This document shows, piece after piece, positions 44,358 to 52,532 of a stretch of 64,000 bases of DNA (the stretch's first letter is position 1; every line of letters starts with the position of its first letter). The position numbers and the translations under genes were made by a program. The DNA lies in the NCBI GenBank assembly GCA_002748425.1, contig PDSJ01000023.1:41360-105359 (forward strand). The letters run 5' to 3'. Source of the stretch: a candidate division KSB3 bacterium (lineage in GTDB: Bacteria > Moduliflexota > Moduliflexia > Moduliflexales > Moduliflexaceae). The notes under the pieces were generated by a model that saw nothing but the letters and a program-made list of their open reading frames with translations, did no database searches and was not told the DNA's origin.

Positions 44358-45179
44358 ATGAAAACATTTGTAGTTGGACTGGGTTTTGTGATGACTGTTT
44401 GCATGATGTTGAGCGGAACTCTGGCGTTTGCCGAGTTAGCTGAAATCGATGCCAGACAGGCGGTCGTAAATGTGGACGAACGCGACGATGGTGTGGATTC
44501 CACATCGCGACTGGAAATGATTCTGATCAATAAAAAGGGACAGGAGCGCGTTCGAAAAGTCCAGACATTCCGTAAGGACTACGACGACGATCCGGAACTG
44601 GAGACCAGATCCGTAATGTTTTTCATGCAACCGGCTGATGTAAAAGATACAGGCTTTTTGACCTGGAGTTATGAGGATGACGACAAGGATGACGATCAGT
44701 GGCTCTATCTGCCTGCTCTGAAAAAAGTCCGTCGTATTTCATCGAGTAAAAAAGCGGATTACTTTATGGGAACCGACTTCAGTTATAATGATATGGGCGA
44801 TCGCAATGTCGATGATTACACATATAAGCATCTTGGAACGGAGGTGATCGATGGGATCGAATGCTATCATATTGAATCGTTACCCAAAGATAAAGACGTG
44901 ATGAAAGAAACCGGTTACAGTCGTGGAGAACTCTGGATCCGCCCCGATATTTGGGTGACGGTCAAGGCAAGGTTTTATGATAAAAAAGGGAAGTTCCTCA
45001 AGGAACTCACAACCGGCAATATCGAGCAAATCGACGGTATCTGGACGGTTGGCAGAATGCACATGGTGAACGAGCAGAAAAAGCACCAGACGATTTTCAA
45101 CTTCACGGACATGACTTACAATACCGGCATTGATGATGATGTCTTTTCACAACGCCGCCTTACTAAAGGCCTGAAATAA
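44358..45179 (+). CDS. LolA-like outer-membrane lipoprotein-sorting protein
   Basis: 273 residues from ATG 44358, which has AGGG eight bases upstream and opens a signal peptide (FVVGLGFVMTVCMM...AFA). The mature part fits the PF17131-type family of LolA-like periplasmic carriers: LEMILINKKGQERVRKV, FMQPADVKDTGFLTW, DDQWLYLPALKKVRRI and MGTDFSYNDMGDR. The fold is a half-barrel that shields hydrophobic cargo. Between the RND protein and the DUF1302 protein, it may carry lipid or lipoprotein through the periplasm. Confidence 0.88.
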   Translation: MKTFVVGLGFVMTVCMMLSGTLAFAELAEIDARQAVVNVDERDDGVDSTSRLEMILINKKGQERVRKVQTFRKDYDDDPELETRSVMFFMQPADVKDTGFLTWSYEDDDKDDDQWLYLPALKKVRRISSSKKADYFMGTDFSYNDMGDRNVDDYTYKHLGTEVIDGIECYHIESLPKDKDVMKETGYSRGELWIRPDIWVTVKARFYDKKGKFLKELTTGNIEQIDGIWTVGRMHMVNEQKKHQTIFNFTDMTYNTGIDDDVFSQRRLTKGLK

Positions 45180-45256
45180 AGAACCCAGTCAGCACGATGT
45201 CTTTACGGCAGCCCTGCAGAGCCGTTTTGTCAGGAATTCCGGCCTGCCGGGTTGTC

Positions 45257-46603
45257 ATGCTCATGATGAAAATACGATTTCTGGCAGTATTCACTCTGTC
45301 CCTCCTGATTGCGCTTGCCTGCAGAGTTCCCGGCTTTGCTCAAGACAATGAGGAGGAGCAGGAACGATCTGTTTTGACACTGTTGACAGATACTTTTGAC
45401 GGCTATATTGAGAATGCAACAGCCGTCCGCTTGAATAAACTCGATCGGTTCACAAAGATAAAAAACAGCCTTCGACTGAGCTACGAAAACAATTTCGGCG
45501 ATCATGTCAATCTCAAACTCGATGGGCTGGGAGCCTATAACGCCGTTTATGATGTTGAAGACCTTGATGTCGATCAAGAAGACAGCTATCGCGCCTATGT
45601 CGACATACGGGAAGCGACACTTAACCTCTTCTTTGATACTTTCGATTTACGCCTGGGAAAGCAGCAGATTATCTGGGAGATCACTGATGGTCTGCGAGTA
45701 CTCGATATCATCAATCCTCTGGATTTAAAGGAATTTATCCTCAACGACTTTGAGAACTTGCGTATCCCGTTGTGGATGGTGAATCTCACCTATTACTTCA
45801 GCGATGACTATTCGTTACAGTCCTTAATTATCTGGGATACGTCCTTTACGGAATTCCCTCATGCTGGTTCAGAATTCGCCTTTAGCACTCCGGCGCTCCC
45901 TGGAGGATTTCAATTGCTGGTCAATGATGATGAAGAGCTGGATGTCTCAGCTGAAAATACACGCTACGGGCTGAGATTCAAGGGACTGCTGGGGAATTGG
46001 GATGTCACGCTGAACTATCTCTATACCTGGAATAATATCCCGGTGCGAAAGAAAGCATTGAATCTTGAGACTGGAACACTTAGCGTTTCCCCTGAGTATG
46101 AGCGAATGCAGCTCATCGGAGGGAGCATCGTGAATGTGTTGTTCGATACTGTTGTCAGATTTGAACTTGCCGGCAAACTGGGACTGTATTTTGATGTGGA
46201 TGATATGACCGTTCCTGATATGGTTGTGGAAAAAGATACGATTGAATACGCACTCGCCTTTGAACGGGACCTTTGGGATATTACATGGATTCTGCAAGGC
46301 AGTCAACAGTATATCCTCGATTATGATCAGGCGATTTCATCGGAAAAAGAAGTGAATACGGTTGCAACCCTGCGGGCCTCAAAAGCCTTAAATTACGAGG
46401 AAACACTTGAATTCGAAGTGCTGGGTATGTATCGCTTTGCTGATGACGGCTATCTCATTCGTCCGAAGCTGACGTATGACCTGACAGACGCCTTGCGTCT
46501 GAGCGCTGGTCTTGATATATTCGGCGGCGGCGATAAGAACGGCTTCTTCGGGCAATTTGATGAAAAAGACCAACTGTACGCAGAATTGCGTTATAGCTTC
46601 TAA
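45257..46603 (+). CDS. DUF1302-type outer-membrane beta-barrel protein
   Basis: About 448 residues (start 45257; 45197 is possible). A signal peptide ends in PGFAQD. The mature part is rich in alternating aromatic and polar residues, ends in a terminal aromatic strand (YAELRYSF), and has the family segment LRLGKQQIIWEITDGLRVLDIINPLDL (in parts). Members are thought to sit in the outer membrane. It closes the TetR-RND-LolA-like cassette and may be its exit or receptor. Confidence 0.85.
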   Translation: MLMMKIRFLAVFTLSLLIALACRVPGFAQDNEEEQERSVLTLLTDTFDGYIENATAVRLNKLDRFTKIKNSLRLSYENNFGDHVNLKLDGLGAYNAVYDVEDLDVDQEDSYRAYVDIREATLNLFFDTFDLRLGKQQIIWEITDGLRVLDIINPLDLKEFILNDFENLRIPLWMVNLTYYFSDDYSLQSLIIWDTSFTEFPHAGSEFAFSTPALPGGFQLLVNDDEELDVSAENTRYGLRFKGLLGNWDVTLNYLYTWNNIPVRKKALNLETGTLSVSPEYERMQLIGGSIVNVLFDTVVRFELAGKLGLYFDVDDMTVPDMVVEKDTIEYALAFERDLWDITWILQGSQQYILDYDQAISSEKEVNTVATLRASKALNYEETLEFEVLGMYRFADDGYLIRPKLTYDLTDALRLSAGLDIFGGGDKNGFFGQFDEKDQLYAELRYSF

Positions 46604-46671
46604 TCCCAAAAGCAGCTTCTCCGCATTCAGTCTCCAAAATGTTTTCCGAACACTGAACGCGGAGGACTGCC

Positions 46672-46815
46672 TCATTCCCTCACCCGTAAACGATTTTTGA
46701 GAATGTAGATTTCTTCCCGTAAGAGCTTCTGTTTTTTGGCAAGCGTCGACATATACCATGACAGACCAGCCCAAAAAAGCACATACACAACAAAAAAGAA
46801 CGATAGATTATTCAT
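46672..46815 (-). CDS. CcmD-like small membrane protein
   Basis: 47 residues, too short for most ORF tables. One N-terminal membrane helix (LSFFFVVYVLFWAGLSWYM) is followed by a charged helix KKQKLLREEIYILKNRLRVRE, the usual CcmD layout. Its ATG lies 8 bases inside the end of the CcmC-like gene, so translation is coupled. CcmD normally stabilises CcmC-CcmE in cytochrome c heme delivery. Only these two genes of that pathway are seen here. Confidence 0.75.
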   Translation of the reverse strand: MNNLSFFFVVYVLFWAGLSWYMSTLAKKQKLLREEIYILKNRLRVRE

Positions 46816-47587
46816 CTTTACGATACTCCCGAAAATTGTATTCGTCAATGACGTAATTCCGGTTTTCGACTAAGAAACCGTGTTGTACCGGACGATCGGC
46901 AATCGACCGACGAATTCGATCCACTTCACGCTGCATATACGCGATGACGAAACGTTGCTGGAATAAGTAGGCAAAAAGGCAGAGGAACGTGACCAGAGAG
47001 ACTTGCAGGGTCGCCATTTCTTCCGCTGTGACACCACGCCCCCTGGCAGGGATGATGAGCTGTTGTGCCGGAAAGAGCGTCTGCCACCAGCCTAAAAGGA
47101 TTACGCTGACAGGCGCAGCAGGCAGGCAGAGGCTGCCGAAGACAGCGGCCGTCTGCGCCGCCTTATGGCTGTCGGTTGCAGCCCGGCGCACGAGAAAATA
47201 GCCCGCATATACGAGCCAGAGCGCAGCAATCAGCATGAAACGCCCGTCCAGGATCCACCAGGCACCCCTTACTGACTTCGTGAGGAACGGCATTCCCAGC
47301 ATAAGCAGCGAACTGAAAAGGAGACCTAACTCGGCTGATGTTTCGGCGAATAAATCCCATCCATTTTTTTTCAGGATAAGATAACCGAGACTCGCCGGAA
47401 TGAACAGAAAAAATGATAAGACAGCCAGCGATATGAATGAAAAGTAGAAGTAAAAAATTCGTGGAATGCCGCTGCCTTCAAGTTCATCCGCTGCATACCA
47501 AAAGACCATGTATAAGGTTACAGTCATCGTGAGAGAGCTTAACCAGCAGAGAATGGAGGAGGCACACATTTTTTTAAAAGCATTCAT
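46808..47587 (-). CDS. CcmC-like membrane protein lacking heme-ligand histidines
   Basis: 259 residues with about six membrane helices. It resembles CcmC/CcsA heme-handling proteins: RIFYFYFSFISLAVLS where they have YFHVP, GAWWILDGRF for the WWD motif, GYFLVRRA, and WWQTLFPAQ where they have LHP. Both axial histidines of the family are therefore replaced (Tyr and Phe). A C-terminal tail of about 60 charged residues is added. The ATG at 47587 overlaps the stop of the aminotransferase relic. It may be a heme-free descendant; what it binds is unknown. Confidence 0.72.
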   Translation of the reverse strand: MNAFKKMCASSILCWLSSLTMTVTLYMVFWYAADELEGSGIPRIFYFYFSFISLAVLSFFLFIPASLGYLILKKNGWDLFAETSAELGLLFSSLLMLGMPFLTKSVRGAWWILDGRFMLIAALWLVYAGYFLVRRAATDSHKAAQTAAVFGSLCLPAAPVSVILLGWWQTLFPAQQLIIPARGRGVTAEEMATLQVSLVTFLCLFAYLFQQRFVIAYMQREVDRIRRSIADRPVQHGFLVENRNYVIDEYNFREYRKDE

Positions 47588-48259
47588 AGCATGAATTCCG
47601 GAAATTGCCTGCCGGTAACATATTCGCCATGTTTGAGATAGCGATCGAAACGCTGCAAGCCTTCCTGAATATTTTCCAGCAAATTTGCATAAGAGAATCG
47701 GAGGTCGCCCTCGCCGTTTGAGCCGAAGTCGATGCCGGCCCATTGGACAAAACTGTTGGCGCTGATGAAAAAATTTTGATGCAGCTTCTGCAAGGCTCTG
47801 AGAAATTTTGGAGGTGCGATAATGTCAGCTAAGCGCCAGCCGGTCATGGCGAATAATTTTGAAAAGCCGTTCAGTACAAATGCTCGATCAGTGTATTCCA
47901 GAATCGAATGCGCACGTCCCTCAGCAATGCGCTGAATAAGAGCAACAGCGCCGGTGACGTGCCGGAAGTAAGCAATATGTGCTCAGGAGAAATTGTGACG
48001 CCGTACGTATTGTCGTAATATATCGCAATCGCTTCCCGCAGTTCCCACAATTCAAGGCTGTGAGTAGAATGTGTGTGCGAATCGTTCATTGCCTGTATCG
48101 CGGCTTTGCGAATACCAGCCGGAGTGTCAAAATCCGGTTCTCCGATTTCCACGTGGATGACATCACGCTGTTGCTCACGCGCAATGTCCTGAGCGCGTTC
48201 CAGGGGACATCCATGACAATAAACGGCGGAATTTCACGTGCTTTTGATGAGATCGGCAT
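47584..48259 (-). pseudogene. Relic of a class I/II PLP aminotransferase
   Basis: Three legible blocks on the minus strand. The start (MPISSKAREIPPFIVMDV) is in one frame; then a shift near 48205 leads to ERAQDIAREQQRDVIHVEIG, PDFDTPAGIRKAAI, THSLELWELREAIAIYY and LLTSGTSPALL. A large deletion then joins to DRAFVLNGFSKLFAMTGWR, which holds the PLP lysine, and ISANSFVQWAGI. A second deletion leads to DFGSNGEGDLRFSYANLLEN at the C-terminus. About 100 central and 85 later residues are missing, including most of the cofactor site, so it is not functional. Confidence 0.87.
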
Positions 48260-48459
48260 ATCGTATTCTTCCCGCGGACTGCAGGTGTAATAGCTGTATT
48301 TGTTTGTCTACAGGAATTCTTAACGCTGAGGCCGGGATTTAGGCAATAAAAAAATTCTCTTTTTATGTTGACAAGGACAGGCATCTTTAGTACCCCTTGT
48401 ATATACAATTTTCAGCAGCTCATCATGTCCGTTTTCTCGACTGTTATGGAGGAGTTCTC

Positions 48460-49950
48460 ATGAAATTAAAATCGTCAATGTCATTTGTTATACCAGTTGT
48501 AATTATTTTTCTTTTCTTAAGTTTTCTCGTCGCGATTTTTACGATCCAAAATACCCAGACGGTGCAGTTACATTACAAAATTCCTTTTACCAATATCGAA
48601 TATCCTGCAGATAAGGCTGAGGCCCCTGTCCCGTTTGAAGACCGATATATCAGAGTGGATGTTGTGTACGTTATCCTTTTTTCGATTTTGCTTGGAATTG
48701 CCGTTATGATGATTTTTGTGGCAATTGCCGGTATTGGATGGCGCTATTACGCGTTGACCAATAAAGGCCGCGAACGCAAGGAAAGAAAACTGCTGTGGGA
48801 TCATCGTGAAAATGCGATTGCGCTCAGCTTGATGGGCTTCAATCAGGACGCAACAGAGCAATTCGAGCATATTATCGATAAAGACAACCCACATATCGAA
48901 TTATATGTCGGACTGGCTGAGGCCTATGAACGCGAAGGCGATCAGCAACGAGCGATCGAGAACTATAACTCCATTCTGGCGCGTACCCCCCAAAACATGC
49001 GCGCCTTGTTCGGAGCCGCCAGAAACTGGGAAGTGCTTGGGAATTATAATGAGGCCATCAAGCTCTATAATCGTGTGCTTGATGTTGACCGCTCGAGTCC
49101 GACGGCCCGCAAAAAAGTTCAGGAGCTTCTTGTCAAAGCCGGAAAGTATGAAGAGGCGCTCGAAGCATATTCATCGATCAAAAGCAGTCGGATGACCCCG
49201 GAGATGCATGAAAAAGTTGCATCCTTGTTTTACCGTCTGGCTGTGGAAGAAATTAAAGCCAATGATTTGAAAGCCGCAGAGCGTACCCTCAAAGAAAGCC
49301 GCCGCGAGCATGATAACTACGTGCCGAACGTTCTCATTCTTTCAAACCTTTATCTGAAAACCGATCGGCCTCGTGAGGCGGAACGGCTGCTCGAAACGGC
49401 TGCTCAACAAACTCTTTCAACCGTGATCTTCAAGAAACTGGAAGATTATTACGCTGGAAAAGAGGGCGACATGCAGGAAAATTTGAACGGTGTTGTTGAT
49501 TTATATCTGTCGACGCTGGAAAAAGACCAGAATGCCAATCATCTTCGCCTGGCGCTTGGAAAATTATATATGAAACTCGAACGCTACGATGACGCAGAAA
49601 AAATGTTCCTTGAATTCCAGAAAGAAGATCCCAGCATCCCACAAGTGCATCTTCTGCTGGCAGATTTGTATCACCAGTCCGGAAACATCGATAAAGCCCT
49701 TGAAGAATACCGGATTTCGGCTGAACTCGTGGATCTCAGAATTGCGGATTTCAAATGTTTCAACTGTGGCTCCATGTATGAATACTGGTCGGATCACTGC
49801 CCATCTTGCGAAAGTTGGGGCACTATCGAAGACATCTTTTTCAAACGCGGACCGCAGGCGGTGTTGCCGGAATTGAAACCAAAACCGGTTCCCCAACTCA
49901 GTTCATCAAGTTCTACACGCGACGAAGAAGAAATGGTTGTGAGTTCGTAG
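48460..49950 (+). CDS. LapA-LapB-type fusion: membrane, TPR and rubredoxin-like protein
   Basis: 496 residues from ATG 48460, preceded by GGAGGAG. The first ~110 residues carry two membrane helices and a LapA (DUF1049) pattern, FTIQNTQTVQLHYKIPF. Then come about 9 TPR-like repeats (for example YVGLAEAYEREGDQQRAIENY, DAEKMFLEFQKEDP). The C-terminus has paired CFNC and CPSC, the rubredoxin-like metal site of LapB, and a Ser-rich tail. In E. coli, LapA and LapB are separate proteins that control LpxC turnover and LPS assembly. Here they are one chain. Confidence 0.88.
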   Translation: MKLKSSMSFVIPVVIIFLFLSFLVAIFTIQNTQTVQLHYKIPFTNIEYPADKAEAPVPFEDRYIRVDVVYVILFSILLGIAVMMIFVAIAGIGWRYYALTNKGRERKERKLLWDHRENAIALSLMGFNQDATEQFEHIIDKDNPHIELYVGLAEAYEREGDQQRAIENYNSILARTPQNMRALFGAARNWEVLGNYNEAIKLYNRVLDVDRSSPTARKKVQELLVKAGKYEEALEAYSSIKSSRMTPEMHEKVASLFYRLAVEEIKANDLKAAERTLKESRREHDNYVPNVLILSNLYLKTDRPREAERLLETAAQQTLSTVIFKKLEDYYAGKEGDMQENLNGVVDLYLSTLEKDQNANHLRLALGKLYMKLERYDDAEKMFLEFQKEDPSIPQVHLLLADLYHQSGNIDKALEEYRISAELVDLRIADFKCFNCGSMYEYWSDHCPSCESWGTIEDIFFKRGPQAVLPELKPKPVPQLSSSSSTRDEEEMVVSS

Positions 49951-49990
49951 GGGGCGTGTCTGTGTCCTTCGGCAAGATCACAGTCGTGAA

Positions 49991-50029
49991 ACACGCCAGG
50001 CTCGCGCAAACTTGTTGCGGGCCTGGTGT
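49991..50029. terminator. Hairpin between convergent lapAB-type and mobA genes
   Basis: ACACGCCAGGCTCGCGCAA (49991-50009) can pair with TTGCGGGCCTGGTGT (50015-50029) to form a long G+C-rich stem with bulges and a short loop. It lies in the 90 bases between the converging stops at 49950 and 50041. No T tract follows on either strand, so factor-independent termination is only inferred. It may also protect transcript ends. Confidence 0.45.
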
Positions 50030-50040
50030 CTGTTCGGGCA

Positions 50041-50649
50041 TCAATGAAATTTTTTTCGGACGGCCTGTTCCATGCGGCAGGCTTGCCGGAAGTCATCGGG
50101 CGTGTTGAGGTTCATAAACGCCTTTGAGTCCGGATCGAATGGAAGAATCTGTTTTTGATCGAGATAGTGAATTGTGAGCTGTGAAAAGAAAAAGAGCTCG
50201 GAAATCTTTAACTGATTGTGTTGAAGACGCTGCTTTATCGTCGTGAGACAATTTTTGGAATAAACAGCATGAAGTGGATGATGGCGGCCGTCTGATGTTC
50301 TGGGAACCAGGATATCACAGTTTCGAGCTTCAGCCTGCAGAACAGTGATGAGATCCGGATTGAGAAAAGGAAGGTCGCAGGCCACGCAAAAGACATACTC
50401 GGTCCCGGCATGTACAAGGGCGGTATAAATTCCACCAAGAGGACCTCGATCAGGAACGATATCCGGAATCACCGGCACACCCCAGCATTGGAAGCGCTGG
50501 GGTGTATTACTATTTATCAGGACATGCGGGAAAAGGGGACAAAGCACCTCGAGGACTCGTTCAATGAGCGCCTTGCCTCCGAGTTTAAGAAAAGCTTTTT
50601 CTCGTTTCATGCGCCGGCTGCGCCCGCCGGCAATGATCGCTGCGGTCAT
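50041..50649 (-). CDS. mobA: MobA-like molybdenum cofactor guanylyltransferase
   Basis: 202 residues from ATG 50649. The open frame runs to 50751 but would overlap rng. MobA attaches GMP to molybdopterin. Seen: AIIAGGRSRRMKREKAFL (loop with K), PDIVPDRGPLGGIYTAL, CVACDLPFLNPDLI and RHHPLHAVYSK. It closes the rng block on this strand. It implies that Mo-bis-MGD enzymes exist in the organism; none is in this window. Confidence 0.9.
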   Translation of the reverse strand: MTAAIIAGGRSRRMKREKAFLKLGGKALIERVLEVLCPLFPHVLINSNTPQRFQCWGVPVIPDIVPDRGPLGGIYTALVHAGTEYVFCVACDLPFLNPDLITVLQAEARNCDILVPRTSDGRHHPLHAVYSKNCLTTIKQRLQHNQLKISELFFFSQLTIHYLDQKQILPFDPDSKAFMNLNTPDDFRQACRMEQAVRKKFH

Positions 50650-50668
50650 TGCCGCTTTTTCAGAGTGC

Positions 50669-52198
50669 TTAGACGAGACTGACCTGAAATTGCTCTTGAT
50701 GCATGCCTTTGTCCTCTTGGAGTTTGATTTTTCTTCCATAATCTGTTGCAATGGAGTTGATGATTTCCCGCTCTTCCCCTTTCAGCATCCTGGCAATCGA
50801 AGGATGGACGCGTACGGTGATCCTTCCGTTCTCGGTGGTTGACACCAGACGTTGAATGGCTCCCTGAATTTCGTAACAAATCGTTTCTTCTGACTTAATG
50901 ATGCCTAAACCCTTACAATAGGGGCAGGGCTGATAAAGAAGCTGCTTTAAACTTTCCCGCACACGTTTACGCGTCATTTGCACGAGTCCTAACTCTGTCA
51001 ACTCCAGCACGTTGGTACGCGCCCGGTCGGCCTCCAGTTCACGCTCCAACGTACTCACGACTCGCCGCTTGTTCTCTTCGTTCTCCATGTCGATAAAATC
51101 AACAATAATAATACCGCCAAGATCCCGTAAACGCACCTGCCGCGCCACTTCCGTTGCAGCTTCCAGGTTGGTGCGGACAATCGTATCTTCTAAATTTTTA
51201 CGTCCCACAAATTTACCGGTATTGACATCGATCGCCACTAGTGCTTCGGTTTTATCAATAATCAAATACCCACCTGATTTTAACCAGACCTTACGCTGCA
51301 AGGCCTTTTCCAGTTCGCTTTCGATGCCGTAGTGGTCGAAAACCGGGATATCTTTTACAAAGACACGAATCCGATCAACCAGATGCGGCATCGTTGCCTC
51401 TGTAAATTCAACGACCCGCTGGTACTCTTCTTCCGAGTCCAGAACAAATTTTTCGACCTTATTCGTGAAAATATCCCGAACTGTGCGTGAGACCAGATTC
51501 AAATCTTCATGCACGAGGGAAGGGGCGCGACGAGTTTCGCTTTTCTTTCTGAGTGTCTCCCAAAGACGGGTCAGGAAATCGATATCCGTCTTCAGATCAT
51601 CCTCATCGCGCTCTTCACCGGCAGTGCGTACAATAAAGCCGCCGCTTGCTGGTTTCAGAGATTTCAAAATTTTACGCAGGCGGTTGCGTTCTCCCTGACT
51701 CGGTATTCTGCGCGAGACGCCGATGTGATTGACCGTCGGCATAAACACGATGTAACGCCCCGGCAGGGAAATATGGCACGTCACTCGCGCTCCCTTTGTC
51801 CCCAACGGTTCTTTGGCGACTTGGACCAGGACTTCCTGATCGCGTTTCAGAAGCTCCTGAATCAATGGACGACGGCGCTGAGCCTTCTGGGGCTTTTGCT
51901 GCAGCTCTTGAGAGGCATTCTCACTTGCGTCTCCTTCCGTCTCGTCGTCATCATCATCTTCCAGATTGTCATACACGTCTGTCACATAGAGAAACGCATC
52001 TTTTTTCAGACCAATATTCACAAATGCGGCCTGCATACCCGGTAACACTTTTGATACTCGGCCTTTATAGATATTCCCGACAATCCCGCGATGTTTTCTC
52101 CGTTCGATATTGACTTCCGCCACTTGTCCGTTTTCTATTAATGCGACCCGGATTTGCTGTGGCGTTGAGTTGATAATAATTTCTTGCGACATAGACAC
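50669..52198 (-). CDS. rng: Ribonuclease G/E family protein
   Basis: 509 residues, the RNase G length. An S1-like domain (about 30-140) contains GNIYKGRVSKVLPGMQAAFVNIG with an acidic insertion (DDDDDETEGDAS) near residue 80. The catalytic domain has AIDVNTGKFVG and GGIIIVDFIDME for the two metal-binding aspartates, and the zinc link CPYCKG. It matures rRNA and decays mRNA. It follows the radical SAM gene at a distance of about 330 bases, which hold a long hairpin. Confidence 0.95.
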   Translation of the reverse strand: MSMSQEIIINSTPQQIRVALIENGQVAEVNIERRKHRGIVGNIYKGRVSKVLPGMQAAFVNIGLKKDAFLYVTDVYDNLEDDDDDETEGDASENASQELQQKPQKAQRRRPLIQELLKRDQEVLVQVAKEPLGTKGARVTCHISLPGRYIVFMPTVNHIGVSRRIPSQGERNRLRKILKSLKPASGGFIVRTAGEERDEDDLKTDIDFLTRLWETLRKKSETRRAPSLVHEDLNLVSRTVRDIFTNKVEKFVLDSEEEYQRVVEFTEATMPHLVDRIRVFVKDIPVFDHYGIESELEKALQRKVWLKSGGYLIIDKTEALVAIDVNTGKFVGRKNLEDTIVRTNLEAATEVARQVRLRDLGGIIIVDFIDMENEENKRRVVSTLERELEADRARTNVLELTELGLVQMTRKRVRESLKQLLYQPCPYCKGLGIIKSEETICYEIQGAIQRLVSTTENGRITVRVHPSIARMLKGEEREIINSIATDYGRKIKLQEDKGMHQEQFQVSLV

Positions 52199-52415
52199 CC
52201 TTGTTGTTCAAAAAAGGGCTTAACAGCATCAGAGCTGGCATGTGTTCTTTTCCAGCATTCTGTAATCTTCGGAGTGACATAAGCCTCTTGGCAAACGTTT
52301 CGTTGTTGAAGCTGTGCTTTTTTGGCGATGCTATGGTCAGGATCCAGCCATACTCCGGCAAAACAACATCACGGCAGTTCTGATACTGCAAAATCCTTGA
52401 ACGATCCTTATCTCG

Positions 52416-52466
52416 GCAGACCGTCAGAGCTGTATTCAGCTTAAGAACAGCTCTGACGCGGTCTGC
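52416..52466 (-). promoter_or_regulatory. Long hairpin in the rng leader region
   Basis: GCAGACCGTCAGAGCTGT (52416-52433) and ACAGCTCTGACGCGGTCTGC (52447-52466) form a stem of about 17-18 pairs, with a small bulge of two bases and a 13-base loop. It lies about 220 bases before the rng start, on the coding strand side. No T tract follows it. In E. coli, rne autoregulation works through 5' leader hairpins, so a similar role is possible but only inferred. Confidence 0.6.
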
Positions 52467-52532
52467 GCTCATACTTATAGACAGAGCGCTTCATGAGCGC
52501 ACGCGTCAGTTTTGACGGAAGTCGAAAGAGTG

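Noticed and set aside
48398..48409. Palindrome TTGTATATACAA before the LapA-LapB gene
   Set aside because: Short and A+T-rich, with no promoter hexamers at proper spacing, so it is not claimed as an operator.
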